The notes under the pieces were generated by a model. It ran no database searches. It was not told where the DNA came from and worked only from the letters and a program-made list of their open reading frames with translations. A stretch of 32,152 nucleotides of DNA from Clostridia bacterium (GTDB lineage: Bacteria; Bacillota; Clostridia; Oscillospirales; Feifaniaceae), in the NCBI GenBank assembly GCA_017427525.1, contig JAFRSP010000047.1, positions 1 through 32,152 of the forward strand, given 5' to 3'. Both the position numbers and the translations under genes were made by a program. Within the stretch, counting starts at the first letter, position 1, and each line of letters begins with the position of its first letter. Positions 8,975 through 16,237 of this stretch are shown here, piece by piece.

Positions 8975-9664
8975 ATGGTTCCAACTGCTTGGCGCATCCT
9001 TATCGCCGAGGACGACGTTGATCTCAACAACGGCATCACCTTCTATTTCAACTCTCAGGGATATAAGTGCCTGCAGGCTTTCGACGGTGCTCAGGCGCTG
9101 GAGCTCTTTGAGAATAACATCGTCAACCTCGCCATCCTCGACGTGATGATGCCGGTGAAAGACGGCTACGAGGTGCTGCGCAGCATGCGTTCGCACTCCA
9201 ACGTCCCCATCATCATGCTGACCGCGCTTTCGGAAGAGCGAGACAAGCTGGAGGCCTTCTCCGGAGGCTGCGACGACTATCTGAGCAAGCCTTTTTCTCT
9301 CAAAGAGCTCGAGGCCAGGGTTTCCGCGCTGATCACCCGCACCTACCGGCCTGACCACAAAGTCATCAGCGATCTCACCTTTGGCGCGCTTTCGGTCAAT
9401 ACCGACCGCAGAGAGATCTCACTCAACGGCGTTCCCCTTGTGCTCAAACGCAAGGAATACGAACTGCTCTATTTCCTTCTCTGCAATCCCGGGCGCGCCT
9501 TTTCCAGAGAGGCGCTGATCGAAAAGGTCTGGAGTGAATCGGACATCAACGATTACCGCACAGTGGACAGTCACGTCAAACGTCTGCGCAAGCTCCTGGG
9601 CGATTACGGCGACTGTATCCAGACCGTCTGGGGGCTGGGGTACAAGTTGGTCATGAAGGAATAA
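8975..9664 (+). CDS. OmpR/PhoB-family response regulator
   Basis: A two-domain transcription factor of 229 residues. The receiver domain (about 1-120) has the acidic pair in AEDDVD, phospho-acceptor Asp56 in ILDVMMP, Thr83 and Lys105 in LSKPF. The winged-helix DNA-binding domain (about 130-227) has LKRKEYELLYFLLCNPGRAFSREALIEKVW in family order and ends TVWGLGYKL, the recognition-helix and wing region of OmpR proteins. AAGGAGG (8962-8968) sits six bases before the ATG at 8975, which settles the start. The histidine kinase gene lies 138 bases downstream and is surely its partner. Target genes are unknown; the MFS gene beyond the kinase is a candidate. Confidence 0.93.
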   Translation: MVPTAWRILIAEDDVDLNNGITFYFNSQGYKCLQAFDGAQALELFENNIVNLAILDVMMPVKDGYEVLRSMRSHSNVPIIMLTALSEERDKLEAFSGGCDDYLSKPFSLKELEARVSALITRTYRPDHKVISDLTFGALSVNTDRREISLNGVPLVLKRKEYELLYFLLCNPGRAFSREALIEKVWSESDINDYRTVDSHVKRLRKLLGDYGDCIQTVWGLGYKLVMKE

Positions 9665-9720
9665 CGGATCAACTGTCAATTCTCATGGAAAAGGCTGCTT
9701 TTCGTCTGAGAGGTCCGATC

Positions 9721-9748
9721 GGGGGATGCGGCTCACGCTGCATCCCCC
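9721..9748 (+). other. Strong hairpin between response regulator and kinase genes
   Basis: A 12-bp stem (arms 9721-9732 and 9737-9748, one G-T wobble) closes a TCAC tetraloop in the 138-base gap. Only GTTT follows, so it is a poor intrinsic terminator. It may instead act as an RNA-stability or partial-termination element that sets less kinase than regulator. Confidence 0.55.
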
Positions 9749-9802
9749 GTTTGAAACGTATCCTGTTGTTCTGCGGGATCCCTGAGAGGAGGTGTTTCGT
9801 TT

Positions 9803-11230
9803 TTGCGTCTGTTTACAAAGTTCTGGGTATCGATCGTCGGCGTCACGATGGCCGTTTTGCTGCTGGCCATCTCGGTTTATGCCTTCCTGCTCTACGGGGC
9901 CGAGAACACCGCCACGCTGACCATGCTCGACGAACAGGCGGCGACCATTTCCACCATGATCAACAACGATCTTCCCCCGAAAGACATCTATGCCAACATG
10001 AGCCGTTTTTGTATGGCGCACAACGCCGCCTCGATCCTGTTCGATCGCGTGCTCCCGGAAAACTCCCCTTCTTACTATGTCAACGCCGCTCTGCAGGCCG
10101 AGCTGGAAAACTGCGCCGACTCCTATTCCGAAGCGGTCGCGAAGGGAGAACGGCTTGAGCTTCGCCTCCCCTCCACCCCGGATGATCCCTCCTCTTCGCT
10201 TTTGCTTAGGGGGGTTCCTATGCCGGATGGGCGATATCTAATGCTTGCCACCCACGTTCCCACTTTCTATGGCGGTCTGCTCCAACAGGCCAGGATGGTG
10301 GGACTGATTCTGCTGATCTCCATTCTTCTGACCACGCTGCTCTCCAGCCTTTTGGCTCGCGCGATCGTCCGCCCCCTGCACGATATCGATGAAGCTTCCC
10401 GCAAAATTGCGGAAGGAAACTTCGACGTTGCCATTCAAACCCACGGAAAGGACGAGCTCGCCTCGGTCGCCCGCTCCATTAACACGATGAGCGAACAGCT
10501 CAAGCGGTCTGACAGCTTTAAAAATGAAATCATCTCCAATGTGTCCCACAATCTCAAAACCCCGATCGCCGCCATTCTCACCTATACCGAGTTGCTGCAG
10601 AGCTGCGACGGCATCGATCCCGAACAGCAGCGCCAATTCGTCGACGTGATCGACGCCAGGGCCCACACGCTGGAGGGAATGGTGCAGTCTATGATTCTGC
10701 TCTCCAAGATTCAGACAGGAGCTTCCCAAGTGAAGTATGAGGTAATCGATCTCGAAGAGCTCTGCCGCGACACCCTCGAAAGCTTTCAGGTGCTGGCAGA
10801 TAAAAAACAGATTGCGCTCAATCTCCACTGCCCCGATGAGCTTCCAGACGTTCTTAGCGACCACGAGAAACTCTCGACCATTTTAAGCAATATGATTTCC
10901 AATGAAGTCAAGAATAGCTTTGAAGGCCACTCTGTTGATCTCACTCTCTCCCGTGAGGGCCGTTCCACCTGTGTGACCATTTCCGACAGCGGAGAAGGAA
11001 TCCACCCCGACGACCTCCCACACGTTTGGGAACGGTTTTATAAATCCCCTCATTCCAAAATCAGCCGCGACGAAGGCTCCGGCATCGGGATGCACATTGT
11101 CAAAACGCTCTTTGACCTGCTGGAGTACCCCTATGATCTCGACAGCGTTCCCGGGGAGGGCACCACCGTGACCTTTACCATTCCCGACCTGGATGAGATC
11201 CCAAAGCCCGCGCCGATCGAGCCTCTGTAA
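9803..11230 (+). CDS. Sensor histidine kinase, TTG start
   Basis: Membrane sensor kinase of 475 residues, partner of the upstream regulator. TM1 is at about residues 9-31, an extracytoplasmic sensor region spans 32-155, and TM2 is about 162-186. A HAMP linker follows (RPLHDIDEASRKIAEGNF), then the dimerisation/phosphoacceptor helix with His249 in SNVSHNLKTPIAAI. The ATPase domain has an N-box-like SNMISNEVKNS, the G1 box DSGEGI, the F box WERFYKS and the G2 box GSGIGMHIVKTL. The N-box reads EVKNS where many kinases have A[IV]K[YF][ST]. The start is TTG at 9803, nine bases after AGAGGAGGTG. The first ATG (9849) would cut into TM1. The stimulus cannot be read from the sequence. Confidence 0.93.
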   Translation: MRLFTKFWVSIVGVTMAVLLLAISVYAFLLYGAENTATLTMLDEQAATISTMINNDLPPKDIYANMSRFCMAHNAASILFDRVLPENSPSYYVNAALQAELENCADSYSEAVAKGERLELRLPSTPDDPSSSLLLRGVPMPDGRYLMLATHVPTFYGGLLQQARMVGLILLISILLTTLLSSLLARAIVRPLHDIDEASRKIAEGNFDVAIQTHGKDELASVARSINTMSEQLKRSDSFKNEIISNVSHNLKTPIAAILTYTELLQSCDGIDPEQQRQFVDVIDARAHTLEGMVQSMILLSKIQTGASQVKYEVIDLEELCRDTLESFQVLADKKQIALNLHCPDELPDVLSDHEKLSTILSNMISNEVKNSFEGHSVDLTLSREGRSTCVTISDSGEGIHPDDLPHVWERFYKSPHSKISRDEGSGIGMHIVKTLFDLLEYPYDLDSVPGEGTTVTFTIPDLDEIPKPAPIEPL

Positions 11231-11329
11231 AAACGCTTGTTTTTCGCCGCATGGAAAATCGGTCGCTTTCTCTCTTGCTTTGGCAGTTTCCCGTTTTGTC
11301 ATTCCGATCCGTCTTTCCTTTTCTCTTGA

Positions 11330-11351
11330 CGATCGATCCCCAAATCGATCG
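11330..11351. promoter_or_regulatory. Perfect 8-bp inverted repeat before the MFS gene
   Basis: CGATCGAT (11330-11337) and ATCGATCG (11344-11351) form a perfect inverted repeat with a 6-base spacer, 35 bases before the MFS start. The symmetry could be an operator for a dimeric regulator or a short RNA hairpin. There is no U run after it. Each arm is itself partly self-complementary, so some symmetry may be trivial. Confidence 0.4.
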
Positions 11352-11386
11352 GGCTTCAAAAGGATATTTCAGAAAGGAGCTGTGCC

Positions 11387-12628
11387 ATGTCATTCTCCAA
11401 CCTGGCGCCCTCTCAAACCAAAAAGGCTTCGCCGATGCGTCTTTACATCTTTTACTCCTATCTTTCCGTCTGCATGAACATGGTGCATCCCGTCACGCCG
11501 ACTCTGGTCAAGGAACTCGGGTTTTCCTCTTTCCTCTACAGCGCGCTATCCTCCACCCTGGCTCTGACCAATTTTCTGTGCGCACCACTCTGGGGGTACT
11601 ACTGTGACCGGCGCGGCCGTCGACCGGTTCTTCTGATCGGCACCGCTCTGTATACCTGCTCGCAGGTCATCTTCTCCCGTGCAAAAACCGTTCCCCTGCT
11701 TTTGTTTGCCCGCATGTGCGGAGGAATCGGCTCAGCAGGTTACCTGACTGGCAGTCTTGCCTATGTGGTCGATGTGTCGGAGGCCGAAGAAAAGGGACGA
11801 AATCTTGCCATCTTCACAGCGCTGACCTCCATCTTCTCCTCCTTCGGCTATCTTGCCGGCGGCATGATCGGCACGCGTTTTTCGGTGATGACGACCTTCC
11901 ACGTGCAGATCTTTTTGCTGTGCACCAGTGTGGTCCTGGGGTATTTCATCTTGACCGAATCCCGCTCTTCTGAGGAGCTCCTGACGGCCCAGGCCGACAC
12001 ACAGGCCAAAAAGTTTTACGATTTCAAGGCGATGGCCAAGATCATGACGGTTCCGGTGATGCTGTTCCTCTGCGCCACGATCGTGGCAAACTTCGGAACC
12101 ATGGGCTACGACAACGCCTTCAACTACTACATCAAAGACGTTCTGTCCTTCCCCTCCTCCTACAATGGATACATCAAGGCGACAACCGGTATCCTGGGCC
12201 TGGTTGCAAACTTCACCCTGAGCCTCTGGCTGATCCGGCACTTCCGTCCGCAGGATATCCTGCTGGTGCTTTTCCCCTGCTGTGCAGCGGCGCTTTTCCT
12301 GGCTCCGCAGATGAAGAGCATCCCGACCTTTTTGCTCACCTGCATCGTGTTCTACTTCTTCAATTCGGTCTATCTGCCCATTCTTCAGACCATGATGACC
12401 CAGATCAAAACCGAAAACACCGGTCTGCTCTCGGGCATGTTCAACGCCGCCAAAAGCATCGGCAGCTTCGTCGGGCCGCTCTTTATGAGCTTCGTCTATT
12501 CCAAAGGCACCGAATTCCCCTTCTATGCCGCTTCTCTCGCCTTTCTGGTTGCCATGCTGATTTTGCTCCTGCATAGAAAAGCCGAGAAAAAAGCGCTGCA
12601 GGCAAAGCAACAACTCCCCGTTGCCTGA
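11387..12628 (+). CDS. Major facilitator superfamily transporter
   Basis: Integral membrane protein of 413 residues with about 12 hydrophobic segments in two halves joined by a cytoplasmic loop (about residues 190-220). The MFS motif A is clear between TM2 and TM3: GYYCDRRGRRP at residues 70-80, with Asp74. The second-half loop lacks a strong copy. The layout suits the DHA1-like drug or metabolite exporters, but the substrate cannot be named. AAAGGAG precedes the ATG at 11387. It follows the two-component genes by 156 bases and precedes purine nucleoside phosphorylase by 111 bases. Either connection (TCS-controlled efflux, or nucleoside/base transport) is only inference. Confidence 0.88.
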   Translation: MSFSNLAPSQTKKASPMRLYIFYSYLSVCMNMVHPVTPTLVKELGFSSFLYSALSSTLALTNFLCAPLWGYYCDRRGRRPVLLIGTALYTCSQVIFSRAKTVPLLLFARMCGGIGSAGYLTGSLAYVVDVSEAEEKGRNLAIFTALTSIFSSFGYLAGGMIGTRFSVMTTFHVQIFLLCTSVVLGYFILTESRSSEELLTAQADTQAKKFYDFKAMAKIMTVPVMLFLCATIVANFGTMGYDNAFNYYIKDVLSFPSSYNGYIKATTGILGLVANFTLSLWLIRHFRPQDILLVLFPCCAAALFLAPQMKSIPTFLLTCIVFYFFNSVYLPILQTMMTQIKTENTGLLSGMFNAAKSIGSFVGPLFMSFVYSKGTEFPFYAASLAFLVAMLILLLHRKAEKKALQAKQQLPVA

Positions 12629-12739
12629 TTGATTCCCGTCAGGCAGTCGGCTGCGTGGTCAGCAAGATGCTCCATGCAGGGCGCATTCCTGCCTGTTTTC
12701 TTCCCTGACGCTTTCATTCATGACGAAGGAGGATCCCCT

Positions 12740-13564
12740 ATGATAATCTATGAAAACTACTGTGAGGCCGCTGATTTTCTCCGTGCGAAGATCGGCGCCT
12801 TTTCCCCCGAGGTGCTCCTGATTCTCGGCACCGGCGTGGGCTATCTGGCCGACGAGGTGGAAAACCCCATCGTGATCCCCTATCGGGACGTACCCTATAT
12901 GCCCGTCTCGACAGCCAGCTCTCACAAGGGGAACTTTGTTTTTGGCCAGTTGGGCGGCCGCAATGTGATGATTATGCAGGGCCGCGTTCACATCTATGAG
13001 GGGTATTCGGCCGAACAGGTGGCCCTTCCCGTCCGTTTGGCACGGCTGCTGGGCTGCGAGCGCATGATCGTGACCAATGCGGCCGGCGCCGTCAACTACA
13101 ACTATCGCGTTGGGGATATTATGCTGATCAGCGACCAGATCCGCCTCTTCGACCCCGATCCCCTGATCGGCCCCAATATTGAGCAATTCGGCGGCCGTTG
13201 GTGCGATATGTCCGACGTCTATACGGCTGAATATCGCTTCCTCGCCAAACAGGCGGCAAGTGAGCTTGGCCTGCAGCTGCGCGAAGGCGTTTACTTCTAC
13301 TTCACGGGCCCGCAGTTTGAAACCCCCGCGGAGATCCGTGCGGCGCGCATCCTCGGAGCAGACGCCATCGGAATGTCGACCGTTCCTGAGGTGATCGCGG
13401 CCGTGCACTGCGGCATGAAGATCCTCGGCTTCTCTCTTCTCACCAATATGGCAGCCGGCATGGTGAAAACAGCCTACGTCCCCGGCGAGGTCACCCAGAC
13501 CGCCGAGATGGTCAAGGATTCCTTCTGCAACCTGGTGCGCATTTGCCTGACCCGCCTTCCCTAA
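12740..13564 (+). CDS. Purine nucleoside phosphorylase (PNP/MTAP family)
   Basis: The enzyme phosphorolyses purine nucleosides to free base and (deoxy)ribose 1-phosphate. The 274-residue product shows the trimeric PNP/MTAP pattern: LGTGVG (residues 29-34), the phosphate/ribose motif QGRVHIYEGY with His84, TNAAGAVN at 112-119, GPQFETPAEIRA with Glu194, Met212-Ser213, and SLLTNMAAG with Asn236. Asn at that position is typical of enzymes for 6-oxopurines (inosine, guanosine type), while MTA phosphorylases carry Asp. AAGGAGG is seven bases before the ATG at 12740; an open extension to 12629 is rejected. The next gene, 22 bases on, encodes an MTA/SAH-type deaminase, so the natural substrate might be a deaminated thio-nucleoside. 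Confidence 0.9.
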   Translation: MIIYENYCEAADFLRAKIGAFSPEVLLILGTGVGYLADEVENPIVIPYRDVPYMPVSTASSHKGNFVFGQLGGRNVMIMQGRVHIYEGYSAEQVALPVRLARLLGCERMIVTNAAGAVNYNYRVGDIMLISDQIRLFDPDPLIGPNIEQFGGRWCDMSDVYTAEYRFLAKQAASELGLQLREGVYFYFTGPQFETPAEIRAARILGADAIGMSTVPEVIAAVHCGMKILGFSLLTNMAAGMVKTAYVPGEVTQTAEMVKDSFCNLVRICLTRLP

Positions 13565-13586
13565 TCTTTTGAAAGGAGTTTCTCCC

Positions 13587-14891
13587 ATGAACCTCGATCT
13601 TCTGTTTCGCGGCATCACGGTTCTTACCATGGACGATGCGCGTCCACTTTTGCGGGACGCCTATCTCGGTATCGAGGGCCGGAAAATCGTCTGGCTCGAC
13701 ACGAAAGCCCCTGAGGGAACCGCTGCTCGCACTCTTGACGCTCCTCATTTTGTGCTGATGCCCGGTCTTTTCAACACACACACCCATCTCGGCATGAGCG
13801 TGCTGCGGGGATATGCAGACGACTACGAACTCGATACCTGGCTTCGTCAATATATCTGGCCGGCCGAGGCCAAGCTGACCCCAGAGGCCATTTTGGCAGC
13901 CGATGCGCTCTCGCTGGCAGAGGGCATTGCATCGGGAACTGTCTCTTTTACCGACATGTATTTTCACGAGCCGAAAATGGCGGAGCTCTGCCTGCAAGCA
14001 GGCTGTATGGCAAATCTCTGCAATGCCTTCATGTGTCTGACCGATGAATACGATCCCAACACCGACCGTGCGTTTCAGGAGCTGCAGGTGCTGACAAGGG
14101 ATTACCACAATGCCGACGGCCGCATCAAAGCCGATGTGGGCGTGCACGGAGAATACACCTCCTTCCCCGCGGTTTGGGAACTGGCGGCTGGATTTGCAAA
14201 GGAACACGGGCTCAATGTGCACCTTCATCTGAGCGAAACAAAGCGGGAGCACGACGCCTGCGTTGCAAAATACGGTATGACGCCCGCCGCGCTCTTTGAG
14301 AAATACGGGCTTTTCGACACCCGAACAACGGCAGCCCACTGCGTTCATGTCACAGATGAAGACGTGGAGATTCTTGCCGCCCGCGGAGTCACGGCGGTGC
14401 ATGACCCCGGCAGCAACCTCAAGCTCGCCTCCGGCGTGCAGCGGACAGAGTATCTGATCAAAAAAGGCGTCAATGTCTCTCTGGCAACCGACAGCGCCTG
14501 CGCGATCAACACCAACGAGCTCTTCTATGATCTGAAGCTGGCTGCGATTCTTCACAAGGGAATCCAACTCGACCCTGCCCTGTTGCCTGCTGCCGAGACC
14601 CTCAAGCTGGCTACCCGCAACGGCGCATACGCCCAATCAAGGGAAAAGGAAAGCGGCATGCTGCGGGTTGGAATGGACGCCGATCTGATCGCCATCGATT
14701 TTGACAAACCGCATCTCATCCCCTGCCATGATGTCGCTTCCAGCGTGGTCTACTCCGCACGCCCCTCGGATGTGGCCCTCACAATGTGTAAAGGAAAAAT
14801 CCTTTACGAAAATGGGGAGTGGAAAACGCTGGACATCGAACGCATCAAGTATGATATGCTGCATGTTGCGCTGCCTTGTGTGACCGGCTGA
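13587..14891 (+). CDS. mtaD: Amidohydrolase, MTA/SAH deaminase type
   Basis: Metal-dependent deaminase of 434 residues, expected to convert 5'-methylthioadenosine or S-adenosylhomocysteine to the inosine forms plus ammonia. The metal ligands are all present: His65 and His67 in NTHTHLGM, His214 in HLHLSET, His251 in AAHCVH and Asp302 in LATDSAC. Substrate-pocket features RGYADDYELDTWL and VHGEYTS follow the MtaD/SsnA-like pattern. Other amidohydrolases (guanine deaminase, chlorohydrolase-like) are possible but fit less well. GAAAGGAG precedes the ATG at 13587. It overlaps nothing and follows PNP closely, forming a likely two-gene unit that ends at the terminator at 14938-14981. Confidence 0.85.
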   Translation: MNLDLLFRGITVLTMDDARPLLRDAYLGIEGRKIVWLDTKAPEGTAARTLDAPHFVLMPGLFNTHTHLGMSVLRGYADDYELDTWLRQYIWPAEAKLTPEAILAADALSLAEGIASGTVSFTDMYFHEPKMAELCLQAGCMANLCNAFMCLTDEYDPNTDRAFQELQVLTRDYHNADGRIKADVGVHGEYTSFPAVWELAAGFAKEHGLNVHLHLSETKREHDACVAKYGMTPAALFEKYGLFDTRTTAAHCVHVTDEDVEILAARGVTAVHDPGSNLKLASGVQRTEYLIKKGVNVSLATDSACAINTNELFYDLKLAAILHKGIQLDPALLPAAETLKLATRNGAYAQSREKESGMLRVGMDADLIAIDFDKPHLIPCHDVASSVVYSARPSDVALTMCKGKILYENGEWKTLDIERIKYDMLHVALPCVTG

Positions 14892-14937
14892 GCTCCGATC
14901 GCGAGGCGGTATGCTTTCCGTTTGACTTTCTCCGCAA

Positions 14938-14981
14938 AAACCGGCTGTTTTCTGGCGCCTGAGCCAGAAAACAGCCGGTTT
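14938..14981. terminator. Bidirectional terminator after mtaD
   Basis: A perfect 19-bp inverted repeat (14938-14956 and 14963-14981, 6-base loop) with TTTCTC following on the plus strand and a T5 run on the minus strand. It separates convergent mtaD and the DUF4430 gene and can serve both. Confidence 0.92.
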
Positions 14982-15068
14982 CTCTTGTGATGCGGCCGAT
15001 GCAGGCGATCTCTCTCTTCCCGTTTCGACTGCCAAAATCAATGCAGCCTGAAACAAGGGTCTATTCCG

Positions 15069-15590
15069 CTATGCAGCCTCTTCTTCAAAGTCACTGACAT
15101 AGCGAATTAAATCACAGACATATCGAAATGCGATCTCATCCCCTTCGGAGACAGGCTGACTTGCAAGATCGGTCATCAGCATTTCTCCATTAATATAGAC
15201 CATCCAGCCGGAGAACTCGCCGCAGTCGGTCTCATAGAGGTTGCCGATCCCCCGCACATAGGCCGAATCGGAGGAGACCACACTGTCCGCATGGAGCTTG
15301 TTCTGCTGCACGGCTTGAGAAAAAACATCAAAAACCGTGTCTCCCTCTTTAAATGTGATCTGGGTGGACAGCATAACGCCATCCTCGGGAATCAATTCCT
15401 GTTTTTCGGAGGCCAACTCGTCCCAGTGCTCAAAAACCGAGCTGCACTCGATCAAAAGCGTACAATTTGCAGTCTTTGTTTCGCTGTCGGTATCCTGCTG
15501 CTTTCCCTTGTCAGCTGAACAGGCGGAAACCAGAAGCAAAAGAATCAGCAGCAAGGCAAAACACCGGCGTTTTCTCTCTTTACGTGCCAT
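15069..15590 (-). CDS. DUF4430-domain lipoprotein
   Basis: A 173-residue exported protein. A basic N-terminus (MARKERKRR) and a leucine-rich stretch lead to the lipobox VSAC with Cys24, so it is predicted to be a membrane-anchored lipoprotein. A polar linker follows. The remainder has the DUF4430 pattern (related to the transcobalamin C-terminal-like fold): TVFDVF, GIGNLYETDCGEFSGWMVYING (residues 114-135) and VSEGDEIAFRY. Members of this domain family occur in cobalamin-binding and cell-surface proteins; ligand binding here is unproven. The ATG at 15590 has AAAGGGG about 11 bases before it. The frame extends to 15647, but that start lacks support. It lies downstream of rpsU beyond a strong terminator, so it probably has its own promoter, not clearly seen. 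Confidence 0.8.
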   Translation of the reverse strand: MARKERKRRCFALLLILLLLVSACSADKGKQQDTDSETKTANCTLLIECSSVFEHWDELASEKQELIPEDGVMLSTQITFKEGDTVFDVFSQAVQQNKLHADSVVSSDSAYVRGIGNLYETDCGEFSGWMVYINGEMLMTDLASQPVSEGDEIAFRYVCDLIRYVSDFEEEAA

Positions 15591-15982
15591 ACGCGGAGAC
15601 ACCCCTTTCCCGTGTTCTTCATGACGATTCCGATCCGACAGACACACAGGCGCATTGCGAGAATCCCTGTTCGCTTGGTCGGAAAGGCTGCGTTTTGTTT
15701 TCTATCCTCGGAAGAAAGCACAGCGCCAAACAACCTGCCGGAATCCAAGCCGTCAAAATCATTTGAGAAAAACCATACGGAGGTCAGACTCCCGCAAGAG
15801 TCTGACCTCCGTATCCATTTTGTCAGCATTCGCGAACCGCATTCAAACCGGTTTGGCAGCTTCCCTGCCCTTTGCAAAACCGGTCAGCTAAAAGCAAGAA
15901 TGACAGAAAACCAACATGTTTCCGCGGGACCGGCAGAAACTTGCTTTTATGAGGGGAAATCAGCAAAGATGACAAAACCTGC
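15591..15982. other. 392-base region between DUF4430 gene and rpsU: terminator and structured RNA, no gene
   Basis: I find no convincing coding region here. 15591-15774 is the leader of the DUF4430 gene; TTGACG near 15757 is a possible -35 without a good -10. 15775-15814 is a strong terminator. 15815-15982 is the 3' region of rpsU and holds two further inverted repeats. One has arms 15847-15858 and 15873-15884 (one G-T wobble), with a nested GGCAG/CTGCC. The other has arms 15890-15898 and 15940-15948 (perfect 9 bp). Small frames here overlap the hairpins and lack ribosome binding sites. Confidence 0.6.
15775..15814 (-). terminator. rpsU: Strong terminator downstream of rpsU
   Basis: A perfect 17-bp inverted repeat (15775-15791 and 15798-15814) with a 6-base loop. 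Reading the minus strand, the stem is followed by GGTTTTTCTC, a usable U run. It lies about 170 bases past the rpsU stop codon and insulates the DUF4430 gene. Confidence 0.88.
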
Positions 15983-16159
15983 CTACTTGAACTTGCGCTT
16001 TCTTGCAGCCTCTGACTTCTTCTTTCTCTTCACGCTGGGCTTTTCATAATGCTCTCTCTTACGGAGTTCAGAAAGAACACCGGATTTGGCACACTGTCTC
16101 TTAAATCTTCTCAGAGCGCTATCCAACGACTCATTATCCTTCACTCTAACTTCAGACAT
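15983..16159 (-). CDS. rpsU: 30S ribosomal protein S21
   Basis: S21 is a small basic protein of the 30S subunit, placed near the platform and the anti-Shine-Dalgarno region. The 58-residue product begins [20 protein letters not shown] and ends in a Lys/Arg-rich tail ([19 protein letters not shown]). This is the standard S21 form and length. The frame is open 25 codons further upstream, but the ATG at 16159 follows GGGAGGGATAGG and matches all S21 starts. Its consensus promoter begins 4 bases after the leuS stop, and a terminator lies about 170 bases beyond its own stop. The usual Firmicutes neighbour yqeY is absent. Confidence 0.97.
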   Translation of the reverse strand: MSEVRVKDNESLDSALRRFKRQCAKSGVLSELRKREHYEKPSVKRKKKSEAARKRKFK

Positions 16160-16205
16160 TCCTATCCCTCCCCTCATTGTTCCAGTCCCAGAACTTTGAT
16201 AACCT

Positions 16206-16234
16206 ATTATACTGCTCTGATTCAGCGATGTCAA
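16206..16234 (-). promoter_or_regulatory. rpsU: Perfect-consensus promoter of rpsU
   Basis: On the minus strand TTGACA (16234-16229) and TATAAT (16211-16206) are separated by exactly 17 bases, the sigma-A ideal. The inferred leader is about 40 bases. It lies in the 78-base leuS-rpsU gap, suiting a gene that must be transcribed at ribosomal-protein rates independent of the operon upstream. Confidence 0.92.
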
Positions 16235-16237
16235 CCC

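Noticed and set aside
12615-12720. Terminator between the MFS and PNP genes
   Set aside because: Inverted repeats here (TGCCTGA/TCAGGCA and GCAGG/CCTGC) are short and without convincing T runs.
13512-14636. 374-codon minus-strand frame opposite mtaD
   Set aside because: Antisense shadow; the plus-strand amidohydrolase has all metal ligands.
15545-15877. 110-codon minus-strand frame across the rpsU terminator
   Set aside because: It runs through a perfect terminator hairpin and overlaps the start of the DUF4430 gene; composition is not protein-like.
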